A stretch of 6,206 bases of DNA, from contig CAAGJV010000003.1 in NCBI GenBank assembly GCA_900770205.1, positions 1 to 6,206 of the forward strand, in the 5' to 3' direction. The translations under genes were made by a program, and so were the position numbers. Shown here in pieces: positions 1 through 6,068 of the stretch (positions within the stretch are counted from its first letter, which is position 1; every line of letters begins with the position of its first letter). This DNA is from Desulfovibrionaceae bacterium (GTDB lineage: Bacteria; Desulfobacterota; Desulfovibrionia; Desulfovibrionales; Desulfovibrionaceae). The notes under the pieces are model-generated. The model saw nothing but the letters and a program-made list of their open reading frames with translations. It was not told the origin of the DNA and made no database searches.

Positions 1-824
1 GCGGGCAGGCAGTGCATGAATTTGCAGGAAGGGTTGCCCGTCTGTTCCAGGACACGGGAGTTCACCTGATAGGGCAGAAGCATATCTATGCGTTCCTTCC
101 ACACTTCGTCTGGTTCTCCCATGGATACCCATACATCGGTGTAGAGGAAATCGCAGCCTTCAACGCCTTCGGCCACATTGCTGGTACGCAGGATTGTAGC
201 GCCGTATTTTTCCGCTTCGGCCCGGCAGCGATGGTAGATATCATCGCTGGTCTGGAGAGGCGCAGGCGCAACGGAACGGAAGTTCATGCCCATTTTTGCT
301 GCTCCCATCATGAGGGAGTTGCCCATGTTGTAGCGGGCGTCGCCCAGATAGGCGAAGGTGATCTCATGAAGGGGCTTTTCGCTGTGTTCCGCCATGGTAA
401 GGAAGTCTGCCAGAATCTGCGTGGGGTGCGCTTCGTTCGTCAGCCCGTTCCATACCGGAACCGAAGCGTGTTCTGCCAGCTTCTCTACGATGCTCTGCCC
501 GTAGCCGCGGTATTCTATGCCATCGTACATGCGGGAAAGAACGCGGGCGGTATCGGCCATGGATTCCTTTTTGCCTATCTGCGAGCCCTCGGAGAGGTAT
601 GTGCAGTGTGCCCCCTGGTCGTAGAGCGAAGTTTCAAAGGCACAGCGCGTGCGGGTGGAGGTTTTTTCAAATATCAGCGCCACGTTTTTGCCTTTGAGGA
701 ACTGCGGTTCCTGGCCTTTTTTGTTCAGGGCCTTGAGGCGTGCGGCGATGCGGAGCAGATAGAGGAGTTCTTCCTGGCTGAAATCTGCAATTTTCAGAAA
801 GTCACGATTCTTGAGGCTGATCAT
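1..824 (-). CDS. argF: Ornithine carbamoyltransferase, C-terminus cut off by the window edge
   Basis: This enzyme joins ornithine and carbamoyl phosphate to make citrulline in cytosolic arginine synthesis. Reverse-strand translation from the ATG at 824 gives 274 residues with no stop before the edge; the family is about 310-335 residues, so roughly 40-60 are missing. The carbamoyl-phosphate loop STRTR is at residues 56-60, and HPTQ at 133-136 sits inside NGLTNEAHPTQ. GDARYNMGNS at 161-170 opens the ornithine domain. D230 with SMGE at 234-237 matches the ornithine-binding signature, and the catalytic HCLP lies at 271-274, right at the edge. SMG plus HCLP marks an ornithine rather than aspartate transcarbamylase, and the motif wording resembles the E. 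coli ArgF/ArgI type as I remember it. The start is supported by AAGGAG six bases upstream. It lies 22 bases after the ArgA-like gene on the same strand, so co-transcription is likely. Every motif visible is intact. Confidence 0.96.
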   Translation of the reverse strand, partial: MISLKNRDFLKIADFSQEELLYLLRIAARLKALNKKGQEPQFLKGKNVALIFEKTSTRTRCAFETSLYDQGAHCTYLSEGSQIGKKESMADTARVLSRMYDGIEYRGYGQSIVEKLAEHASVPVWNGLTNEAHPTQILADFLTMAEHSEKPLHEITFAYLGDARYNMGNSLMMGAAKMGMNFRSVAPAPLQTSDDIYHRCRAEAEKYGATILRTSNVAEGVEGCDFLYTDVWVSMGEPDEVWKERIDMLLPYQVNSRVLEQTGNPSCKFMHCLP

Positions 825-829
825 GGCGG

Positions 830-835
830 CTCCTT
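830..835 (-). promoter_or_regulatory. Ribosome binding site of argF
   Basis: On the minus strand AAGGAG precedes the ATG at 824 with five bases between (825-829). It lies in the 22-base gap after the upstream gene's stop codon, so argF has its own strong Shine-Dalgarno and does not depend on translational coupling. Confidence 0.8.
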
Positions 836-846
836 GGAAAACAGCA

Positions 847-1401
847 TCAGAAGTGCAGCATCATGCCCACTTCGTCGCATTTATAGAATTTGGGACACTT
901 GCTGCATTCTGCCCAGACAACGGGGGAGAGGGTATCTCTGTCAACAGCGGCGAACCCCAGCGAAGAGAAGAACCCCGGAGCCAGCGTGAAGGTGAACACA
1001 TGGGCGGCCCCCAGTTCACGCGCATCCTTAATAAGATCCTGCACGATAAGCCTTCCTATGCCCTTGTGCTGGAGAAGCGGGTGTACGGCTACGGAGCGCA
1101 CTTCCGCAAGGTCTTCCCATAAGATATGCAGGCCGCCGCAGGCGAGAACGGTTTCCTTGCCGTCCAGCTCGGCGGCAACAACGCGGTAGTCTTGTATATT
1201 CTGATAAAGATACAGCGGGCCGCGGGCCAGCATGATGCGTGCGGAGGCAAACTCGTTGATAAGTGCAGACATGCCGTCTACATCCTGTATCCTGGCTTTG
1301 CGGCTGGTAAGAACTTCGGGCAGGAGAATGCGGCTGATATCCGGCAGGGTGGATTGGCCGCTTTGGGCGGCGGCCTGTGGGGAAGATGCGAAAGGATGCA
1401 T
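847..1401 (-). CDS. argA: Short ArgA-type N-acetylglutamate synthase (GNAT family)
   Basis: This is probably the amino-acid N-acetyltransferase that makes N-acetylglutamate from acetyl-CoA and glutamate, the first step of arginine synthesis. It has 184 residues. A variable Ala/Ser/Gln-rich leader (about 1-33) precedes a GNAT domain beginning near RKARIQDVDG (34-43). GNAT motif A is seen as LAEVRSVAVHP (98-108) followed by the acetyl-CoA loop QHKGIG (111-116). GFFSSLGF (143-150) is the usual motif B region. The C-terminal C166-x2-C169-x5-C175-DE cluster fits short ArgA proteins such as the mycobacterial one, as I recall that family. It lacks the amino-acid-kinase domain of classical ArgA/ArgB-like synthases. 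The frame is open back to 1608, but the ATG at 1401 was chosen because AGAGGG lies seven bases upstream and the longer N-terminus is not domain-like. Lying directly upstream of argF supports the arginine role; a generic acetyltransferase is the alternative. Confidence 0.82.
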   Translation of the reverse strand: MHPFASSPQAAAQSGQSTLPDISRILLPEVLTSRKARIQDVDGMSALINEFASARIMLARGPLYLYQNIQDYRVVAAELDGKETVLACGGLHILWEDLAEVRSVAVHPLLQHKGIGRLIVQDLIKDARELGAAHVFTFTLAPGFFSSLGFAAVDRDTLSPVVWAECSKCPKFYKCDEVGMMLHF

Positions 1402-1408
1402 GTATTTG

Positions 1409-1414
1409 CCCTCT
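1409..1414 (-). promoter_or_regulatory. Ribosome binding site that fixes the argA start
   Basis: AGAGGG on the minus strand lies seven bases from the ATG at 1401. The other in-frame ATGs further upstream, up to 1608, have no comparable purine-rich site at a proper distance where I checked, which favours the 184-residue protein. Confidence 0.6.
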
Positions 1415-1434
1415 GAAAAATGGAATGAGCAAGC

Positions 1435-1464
1435 AAAATAGCCTTGTTCGGCGGGGTTTGGCAA
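1435..1464 (-). promoter_or_regulatory. Candidate promoter of the argA-argF operon
   Basis: On the minus strand, TTGCCA (1464-1459) and TATTTT (1440-1435) are separated by 18 bases and resemble sigma-70 -35 and -10 boxes (five and four matches of six). The predicted start near 1428 gives a leader of about 27 bases before the argA ATG. This is a read by eye only. An imperfect inverted repeat, TTTGGCAA-GCG-TTTGCAAA (1457-1475), overlaps the -35 box and could be an operator. I saw no good match to the ArgR box consensus. Confidence 0.35.
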
Positions 1465-1536
1465 GCGTTTGCAAAGGAGGAGCATAATTAAACTTTTGCC
1501 TTTGTATGAAAAATTTGATATTCTACTTAATCTCAC

Positions 1537-1565
1537 TTGTGATTTTTTAAACTTAGTGGCAAAAT
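1537..1565 (+). promoter_or_regulatory. Candidate gap promoter
   Basis: TTGTGA (1537-1542) and CAAAAT (1560-1565), spaced by 17 bases, each match four of six sigma-70 consensus positions. The predicted start near 1572 would leave a leader of about 95 bases that includes the hairpin at 1638-1654. A weaker alternative is TTGATA (1515-1520) with TGTGAT (1538-1543). Neither can be decided without transcript data. Confidence 0.3.
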
Positions 1566-1637
1566 ATCTCCGGCGCGGGCGGTATGGCTGACCGTTGTTA
1601 TTTTCCATGCGCCGAAGTGTGTCTCACATAATAAGAG

Positions 1638-1654
1638 TTCCCGGCTTCCGGGAA
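1638..1654 (+). promoter_or_regulatory. Perfect stem-loop in the gap leader
   Basis: TTCCCGG, loop CTT, CCGGGAA form a perfect 7-bp hairpin in the gap leader. It ends one base before the Shine-Dalgarno-like GGAAAGGA (1656-1663) and 13 bases before the ATG. No T-tract follows, so it is not an intrinsic terminator. A 5' hairpin that stabilises an abundant mRNA, or a protein-binding site, would fit, but the role is inferred. Confidence 0.55.
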
Positions 1655-1655
1655 A

Positions 1656-1663
1656 GGAAAGGA
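1656..1663 (+). promoter_or_regulatory. Ribosome binding site of gap
   Basis: GGAAAGGA lies four bases before the ATG at 1668. A second ATG at 1663-1665 is out of frame and overlaps this site. The 1668 start gives the expected GAPDH N-terminus, with INGFGRIGR only seven residues in, so it is the right one. Confidence 0.7.
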
Positions 1664-1667
1664 TGGT

Positions 1668-2714
1668 ATGAAAAAGGTTAGAGTTGCTATTAATGGTTTC
1701 GGCCGTATCGGCCGTCAGGTTTTCCGCGCCATGTACAGCAAGTATGCCGACAGCGCGGAGATTGTCGCCATCAACGACCTGATGGACGCAAACACGAATT
1801 TCCACCTGCTGCAGCATGACACTTCCTACGGCCCTGCATCCTTCACCTGCGATGTGGCTCCGGAAAAGAGCTCCGTAGGCGGCGTGGACTGCACCATGGT
1901 TAAAGTAGGCGGCTGGAATGTGGCCTGCCTTGCCGAGCGCGACCCGAACAACCTGCCGTGGAAGGCGCTTGATGTTGATATCGTGGTGGAATCCACCGGT
2001 ATTTTCCGCACGGCTCCTCAGGCCGGGGTTCACCTGGAACGCGGAGCGAAGAAGGTTATTATTTCTGCGCCCGCCAAGCAGCCCGACCTTACCGTGGTGA
2101 TGGGGGTGAACCAGGATATGTACGATCCTGCCAGGCACCATATCCTTTCCAATGCTTCCTGCACTACCAACTGCCTTGCCCCGATAGCCAAGGTTATGCA
2201 CGAGGAATTCGGCATCCGCCTCGGCAGCATGGTTACCGTGCATTCCTACACCAACGACCAGCGCATCCTCGACCTGCCTCATAAGGATCTGCGCCGTGCC
2301 CGTGCCGCCGCGCTGAACATCATTCCCACCACGACCGGCGCCGCCAAGGCCGTGGCGGAAGTTATTCCTTCTCTGAAGGGACGCTTCTCCGGCTATGCTC
2401 TGCGCGTGCCCACTCCCACGGTTTCCATTGTGGACTTCACGGCCGTGCTTGAAAAGTCTACCGATGCGGAATCTCTGGTGAATGCCTTCCGTGCCGCTTC
2501 TGAAGGAAGCCTCAAGGGTATTCTCGGCGTGAACGATCTTCCTCTTGTTTCCATGGACTTCAAGGGCGATTCCCGCTCTTCCATTGTGGAATCTGAATAC
2601 TGCACCGTGCAGGAAGGCACCCTTGCCAAGGTGGTGAGCTGGTACGACAACGAATGGGCCTATTCTGTTCGCGTAACCGACCTTATCAACCACATGCAGT
2701 CTATGGGCCTGTAG
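1668..2714 (+). CDS. gap: Type I glyceraldehyde-3-phosphate dehydrogenase
   Basis: This cytosolic enzyme oxidatively phosphorylates glyceraldehyde-3-phosphate to 1,3-bisphosphoglycerate, reducing NAD, in glycolysis and gluconeogenesis. The 348 residues are close to the usual 330-340. The N-terminal Rossmann motif INGFGRIGR is at 8-16, and the acidic residue in IND (35-37) at the end of the second strand indicates NAD preference. The active site SNASCTTNCLAP (161-172) carries the catalytic Cys165, and His192 in TVHSYT completes the pair. The C-terminal WYDNEWAYSVR signature (325-335) is intact. The start is set by GGAAAGGA four bases upstream. It is divergent from the arg operon, converges with the ATPase gene and is followed by its own terminator, so it is probably monocistronic. 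No neighbouring pgk or tpi gene is seen. The symbol is generic: with paralogues it might be gapA or gapB. Confidence 0.98.
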   Translation: MKKVRVAINGFGRIGRQVFRAMYSKYADSAEIVAINDLMDANTNFHLLQHDTSYGPASFTCDVAPEKSSVGGVDCTMVKVGGWNVACLAERDPNNLPWKALDVDIVVESTGIFRTAPQAGVHLERGAKKVIISAPAKQPDLTVVMGVNQDMYDPARHHILSNASCTTNCLAPIAKVMHEEFGIRLGSMVTVHSYTNDQRILDLPHKDLRRARAAALNIIPTTTGAAKAVAEVIPSLKGRFSGYALRVPTPTVSIVDFTAVLEKSTDAESLVNAFRAASEGSLKGILGVNDLPLVSMDFKGDSRSSIVESEYCTVQEGTLAKVVSWYDNEWAYSVRVTDLINHMQSMGL

Positions 2715-2740
2715 TTCCTTCTGCTGGCATTGCAGAACTT

Positions 2741-2773
2741 GGCCGTTGTTCCTTTCGGAGCAGCGGCCTTTTT
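2741..2773 (+). terminator. Intrinsic terminator of gap
   Basis: GGCCGTTGTTCC (2741-2752), loop TTTC, and GGAGCAGCGGCC (2757-2768) form a 12-bp stem with two G-U pairs, followed directly by TTTTT (2769-2773). It starts 26 bases after the gap stop codon. Read on the minus strand the same stem follows the ATPase stop codon but lacks a U-tract, so it works best for gap. Confidence 0.85.
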
Positions 2774-4037
2774 AAATTCGGCAGGCCGGGATAATCGTAC
2801 ACTGCCCGGTCAGAGGCTGCGTGTCGGGATACATGCAGACAAGGGCCGATTCCCCCATTGCGCAGCCCAGCCTCTCCAGTATGGAAAAATGCCTGATATC
2901 ATTCTTACTGGGGGATGCACTCCTTTTTATTTCGATAGGATAGATCTTGCCGTCTCGTTCGATAAGGCAGTCTATTTCTCTTCCTTCTTTATCCCTGTAG
3001 AAATACACTGGAGCCGTCTTGCCGCTGTACCACCAGCTTTTAAGGATCTCGGCAATAACCCAGGTTTCGAATATGGCTCCCGACATGGCACCTTTTTCCA
3101 GAGTTTCGGGAGAAGTCCATCCTGTCAGGTAGGCAACAAGGCCGGTATCGAGGAAGTACATCTTGGGAGTTTTTGTCAGGCGTTTTGTCAGATTACTGGC
3201 CCATGGCTGAAGCAGATAGACGATGCCCGAAACTTCAAGGATCGAAAGCCAGTTCTTAGCCGTAGAGGCGGAAACCTCTGCATCTTTTGCCAGTTCCGTG
3301 TAATTCAGAAGCTGGCCTGTCCGGGCGGCGCATACCCGAAGAAAACGAAGGAAGCTGTGGGCATTGCCAATTTGTGCGAGGTCTTTGACATCACGCTGAA
3401 GGTAGGTATCGACATATTCGCTGTAGAATATCTGATGGAGTTCTTCTGCCTGATCTGACTGGAAAATAAGGCCTCCAGAATCATCCTGCTTCCAAAGGTG
3501 GCCGAACAGGCGAGGATAGGCCCCGCTCCAGATATGCTGGTACATTTCAGGAAGAGGGATGAACCTTCGTGAAGAGCATGGGCGGGCCGATGGAAGGAAC
3601 GGCGTGCAGGCATCGCCGTTGCCAAGCTTTTCGCCAAGCGATAGGCCGGAAAGCCGTATGATGCCGACTCTCCCGGCCAGCGATTCTGTAACGCCCTTCA
3701 TCAGGTGGAATTGCTGAGAACCGGTGAGCCAGAACTGGCCGGGCGCAGGGGAAGCGTCTGCCTGCATCTTTATGTATGGCAGTATCTGCGGAGCATACTG
3801 AACTTCATCGATAAGAACAGGGAGTTTCAGATTCTGCATGAAAAGGCCTGGGTCGGAAGAAGCAAGTTCACGCCGTATCGGGTCATCAAGGCTTGTATAA
3901 TCCTGCACGCCTGCGCTTTTCATCATCTGCCGAAGCAGCGTTGTTTTTCCTACCTGCCTGGCGCCAGTAACCAGGACAACGGGGAAAAATTCTGACGCCG
4001 TGGAAACGACTTTTTCAAGGCTTCTCGTGAGATACAT
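2772..4037 (-). CDS. AAA_14/DUF4143 ATPase with a nuclease-like C-terminus
   Basis: This is a cytosolic P-loop ATPase of the COG1373 type, a widespread accessory family whose cellular role is unsettled. The 421 residues match its usual 380-450. The AAA_14 domain has Walker A GARQVGKTT (25-33), Walker B VLIDEVQ (74-80), a sensor-1-like LTGSQ (104-108) and an AGR motif (121-123). The DUF4143 half follows from about 200, with YVDTYLQRDVKDL (208-220). A probable winged-helix segment (YTELAKDAEVSASTAKNWL, 246-264) and MYFLDTGL (293-300) come next. The end, EIDCLI (354-359) then IEIK (368-371), has the D...ExK spacing of a PD-(D/E)XK fold, which is known for this family; catalysis here is not shown. 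The ATG at 4037 has CGGAG six bases upstream, within reach of a 14-bp inverted repeat. The gene is monocistronic and converges with gap. No partner toxin or restriction gene is visible. Confidence 0.93.
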   Translation of the reverse strand: MYLTRSLEKVVSTASEFFPVVLVTGARQVGKTTLLRQMMKSAGVQDYTSLDDPIRRELASSDPGLFMQNLKLPVLIDEVQYAPQILPYIKMQADASPAPGQFWLTGSQQFHLMKGVTESLAGRVGIIRLSGLSLGEKLGNGDACTPFLPSARPCSSRRFIPLPEMYQHIWSGAYPRLFGHLWKQDDSGGLIFQSDQAEELHQIFYSEYVDTYLQRDVKDLAQIGNAHSFLRFLRVCAARTGQLLNYTELAKDAEVSASTAKNWLSILEVSGIVYLLQPWASNLTKRLTKTPKMYFLDTGLVAYLTGWTSPETLEKGAMSGAIFETWVIAEILKSWWYSGKTAPVYFYRDKEGREIDCLIERDGKIYPIEIKRSASPSKNDIRHFSILERLGCAMGESALVCMYPDTQPLTGQCTIIPACRI

Positions 4038-4044
4038 ACAAACT

Positions 4045-4079
4045 CCGTTAAATCCACATTAAGATTGTGGATTTAACGG
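4045..4079 (-). promoter_or_regulatory. Perfect 14-bp inverted repeat at the ATPase start, likely operator or RNA hairpin
   Basis: CCGTTAAATCCACA (4045-4058), a 7-base spacer and TGTGGATTTAACGG (4066-4079) are exact reverse complements. On the ATPase strand the repeat ends seven bases before the ATG and its last bases form part of the CGGAG Shine-Dalgarno. It could be a dimeric-protein operator, perhaps for the ATPase's own winged-helix region, or an mRNA hairpin that hides the ribosome site. It is not a terminator for the divergent channel gene, because no T-tract follows. Confidence 0.7.
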
Positions 4080-4137
4080 TATATTGGAACAGGTAAGATG
4101 TCCAGCCAGGAAATGTTTCATTCCAGAAGTCTGCTGC

Positions 4138-4166
4138 TTGCCTGAAAATGGCGTTCAGGGCATACT
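4138..4166 (+). promoter_or_regulatory. Candidate promoter of the potassium channel gene
   Basis: TTGCCT (4138-4143) and CATACT (4161-4166), 17 bases apart, each match four of six sigma-70 positions. With the usual distance, transcription would begin at about 4173, the first base of the ATG. Together with the missing Shine-Dalgarno this suggests a leaderless mRNA. Evidence is by eye only. Confidence 0.3.
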
Positions 4167-4172
4167 ACCCCC

Positions 4173-5906
4173 ATGAAATTCTTATCCAGTCAGTTTTCTC
4201 TTCTGATGCAGGGCAAGGGCGCCCGCCGGAACTTCGGCTATTTTTTCCGGGTCATCGCTTTCCTTGTGGTATGCGTGGCCGTGTTTTCCCTTATATTCCA
4301 TTATATCATGGAGTACGAAGGCAGGGCCTATTCGTGGATAACCGGCCTGTACTGGACGCTGACCGTTATGTCTACGCTGGGGTTTGGAGATATAACCTTC
4401 AATTCCGATGCGGGGCGGGCCTTTTCCATTATCGTGCTGCTGACGGGTATTGTGGGGCTGCTTATCATTCTGCCCTCAGCCTTTATCCAGTTTGTCTATA
4501 ACCCGTGGCTGGATGCCCAGAAAAAGAAGGAGGTGCAGCACAGCCTGCCAGCCTCCACGCGCAACCATATCATTATTGTCGGGGTAAGCCCCGTTGCCCG
4601 CAACCTGGCGCAGGTGCTTTCCCGCTACGGGTTCTACAGTGTGCTTTTGTGCGCCAACACGCAGCAGGCGCTCGATCTCATGGACCTTGGCCTGCATGCC
4701 GTGGTGGGCGATTACGATGATGTAGACGTGTACCGCGGACTTCAGGCGCAGAATGCGCGGCTGGTGGTGGCTCTCGATACCGATGTGCGCAACCTGAACG
4801 CGGCCTTCACGCTGCGGGAACTCGACAAGCGGGTTTCCATGGTATCCCGTGCGGAGAAGGATGAATCCATCGAAATACTCAAGGTGGCGGGCTGCACCTC
4901 CGTATTCCAGTTCCGCAAGTCTCTGGGAAGAGCGCTGACACGCCGTGTCATTACCGGCAGGCTCAGCGTGAGCCCTCTTGTTACCTTCGGCCCTCTTGTT
5001 ATTGCCGAGGCCCCTGTGAAGCAGACTTCTCTTGTGGGGATGACGCTCAGGCAGAGCGATCTTCGGGGAAAAACAGGCATTAATGTTGTGGGGCTGTGGA
5101 ACCATGGCGTGTTTGAACACCCGGGGCCGGATACCGTGCTGGAAGAACACAAGGTTCTCGTTATGGCAGGCTCGCAGGAGCAGATGGATAGCTTCTCCCG
5201 CACGCTGGCCAAGGAAGAGGAGGAAGAGAAGAAGGGCGCTGCCCGTGCTCCCGTACTGGTGATAGGCGGCGGCCGCGTGGGGATGGCGGCGGCGTTGGAA
5301 CTGAAGGCAAGGGGGCAGGAAGTGGTTCTGGTGGATAAAGACAATATCGCCTCTCGCGTGCCTGGCATACGCGTGCAGATAGGCGATGCTTCCGACCCGT
5401 TCACGCTGGAGCAGGCGGGCATAAAGAATTCTCCGTCCATTCTCATCACCACGCATGATGACGATACGAATATCTATCTTACCATTTATTGCCGCCGGCT
5501 CAGGCCGGATGTGCAGATCATCACCCGTACCAATCTCGACAGAAACGTCCATGTCCTGCATATGGCCGGAGCCGACCTTGTACTTTCCCTGGCGTCTCTT
5601 GCTTCGAGCAAGATCATCAATCTGCTGGAACCTGGGCGCGTGTTCATGCTCAACGAGGGGCTGAATATCTTCCGTGCCCCCGCAGGAGCCATGCTGGAGG
5701 GGAAAACGCTTATCAGCTGCGGCATACGCAAGGATACCCGCTGCAATGTGGCGGCTGTGAAAACAGCAGACGGGGAAATGCTTGTTAATCCCGATCCGCA
5801 TCGGCGTTTTCTTGCAGAAGACGAACTTTACCTTGTGGGCGATTCCGAGGCGGAAAATTCCTATTATGAACACTTCTGGCCAGGCCGCGGGGCAGGCGAA
5901 TTATAA
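4173..5906 (+). CDS. Two-TM potassium channel with tandem RCK domains
   Basis: This is probably an inner-membrane K+ channel gated by cytosolic ligands through its RCK (TrkA) domains. Of 577 residues, TM1 is about 24-46, the pore helix carries the selectivity filter TLGFGD (68-73), and TM2 is about 84-108. The first TrkA-N begins at IIIVGVSPVA (133-142) and its TrkA-C spans about 264-345. An acidic linker of glutamates (348-352) leads to a second TrkA-N, with VIGGGRVG (363-370) and Asp388, and a second TrkA-C (about 490-565). The second unit has the canonical GxGxxG plus acidic residue for NAD(H)-type nucleotides. The first has GxSxxA and no acidic residue there, so binding may differ. Two RCKs on one chain recall Geobacter GsuK rather than MthK. 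The ATG at 4173 is the first in frame after a TGA; it has no good Shine-Dalgarno, and Met12 (4206) is no better. It is divergent from the ATPase and probably monocistronic. Confidence 0.93.
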   Translation: MKFLSSQFSLLMQGKGARRNFGYFFRVIAFLVVCVAVFSLIFHYIMEYEGRAYSWITGLYWTLTVMSTLGFGDITFNSDAGRAFSIIVLLTGIVGLLIILPSAFIQFVYNPWLDAQKKKEVQHSLPASTRNHIIIVGVSPVARNLAQVLSRYGFYSVLLCANTQQALDLMDLGLHAVVGDYDDVDVYRGLQAQNARLVVALDTDVRNLNAAFTLRELDKRVSMVSRAEKDESIEILKVAGCTSVFQFRKSLGRALTRRVITGRLSVSPLVTFGPLVIAEAPVKQTSLVGMTLRQSDLRGKTGINVVGLWNHGVFEHPGPDTVLEEHKVLVMAGSQEQMDSFSRTLAKEEEEEKKGAARAPVLVIGGGRVGMAAALELKARGQEVVLVDKDNIASRVPGIRVQIGDASDPFTLEQAGIKNSPSILITTHDDDTNIYLTIYCRRLRPDVQIITRTNLDRNVHVLHMAGADLVLSLASLASSKIINLLEPGRVFMLNEGLNIFRAPAGAMLEGKTLISCGIRKDTRCNVAAVKTADGEMLVNPDPHRRFLAEDELYLVGDSEAENSYYEHFWPGRGAGEL

Positions 5907-5945
5907 AGCCGCAGATCTTATTTGACGCAGAAGTGAAAAACGTTT

Positions 5946-5981
5946 AAAAAAGGAACCGGGCAGTGTTCGAGCACCGCCCGG
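5946..5981 (-). terminator. Probable intrinsic terminator for a minus-strand gene beyond the right edge
   Basis: Read on the minus strand, CCGGGC-G-GTGC, loop TCGA, ACAC-T-GCCCGG forms a ten-pair stem with one internal mismatch and one G-U pair. It is followed by TTCCTTTTTT (5955-5946). On the plus strand no T-run follows, so the element points to transcription arriving from the right, convergent with the channel gene. Its stem may still serve both directions. Confidence 0.55.
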
Positions 5982-6032
5982 CCGGGGCAGTCCCCCGACT
6001 TCTCAGCTTTCCAGCAGAAAAGCTCAAGTTTG

Positions 6033-6066
6033 TGCCCCTGTAGATGTTGCAGCACCTACAGGGGCA
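6033..6066. repeat. Perfect 11-bp inverted repeat
   Basis: TGCCCCTGTAG (6033-6043) and CTACAGGGGCA (6056-6066) are exact reverse complements around a 12-base spacer. No T-tract follows on either strand, so it is not a typical intrinsic terminator. It could be an operator, part of a small RNA, or part of a leader or trailer of the gene off the right edge. Confidence 0.6.
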
Positions 6067-6068
6067 AG

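Larger units (their letters stand above)
1402..1667. other. Divergent intergenic region between argA and gap
   Basis: These 266 bases separate divergent transcription units and should hold both promoters. The left half (1402-1475) contains the argA ribosome binding site and candidate minus-strand promoter. The middle (1480-1570) is AT-rich and contains the candidate gap promoter. The right end has a GC-rich stem-loop and the gap ribosome binding site. I found no coding signal: the minus-strand frame open through it is an upstream continuation of argA without domain character. Confidence 0.7.

Noticed and set aside
12..989. A 325-codon open frame on the plus strand
   Set aside because: It lies antisense to argF, whose motifs (STRTR, HPTQ, SMG, HCLP) are unmistakable, and its protein shows no family features.
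1500..1525. Possible ArgR box in the AT-rich stretch TGTATGAAAAATTTGATA
   Set aside because: The symmetry expected of TGAAT-4-ATTCA is not kept, so it looks like ordinary AT-rich promoter DNA.
1402..1608. A longer N-terminus for the ArgA-like protein starting at 1608
   Set aside because: The extra 69 residues are not domain-like and cover the AT-rich divergent promoter region, and the ATG at 1401 has a good ribosome site.
1533..2693. A 386-codon open frame on the minus strand
   Set aside because: It is antisense to gap, rich in His, Gly and Arg, with no recognisable domain; a shadow of GC-rich codon use.
2730..3458. A 242-codon open frame on the plus strand
   Set aside because: It starts inside the gap terminator and lies antisense to the ATPase with its intact Walker motifs.
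4476..5873. A 465-codon open frame on the minus strand
   Set aside because: It is antisense to the channel gene, has a shadow-like His/Arg-rich composition and no motif.
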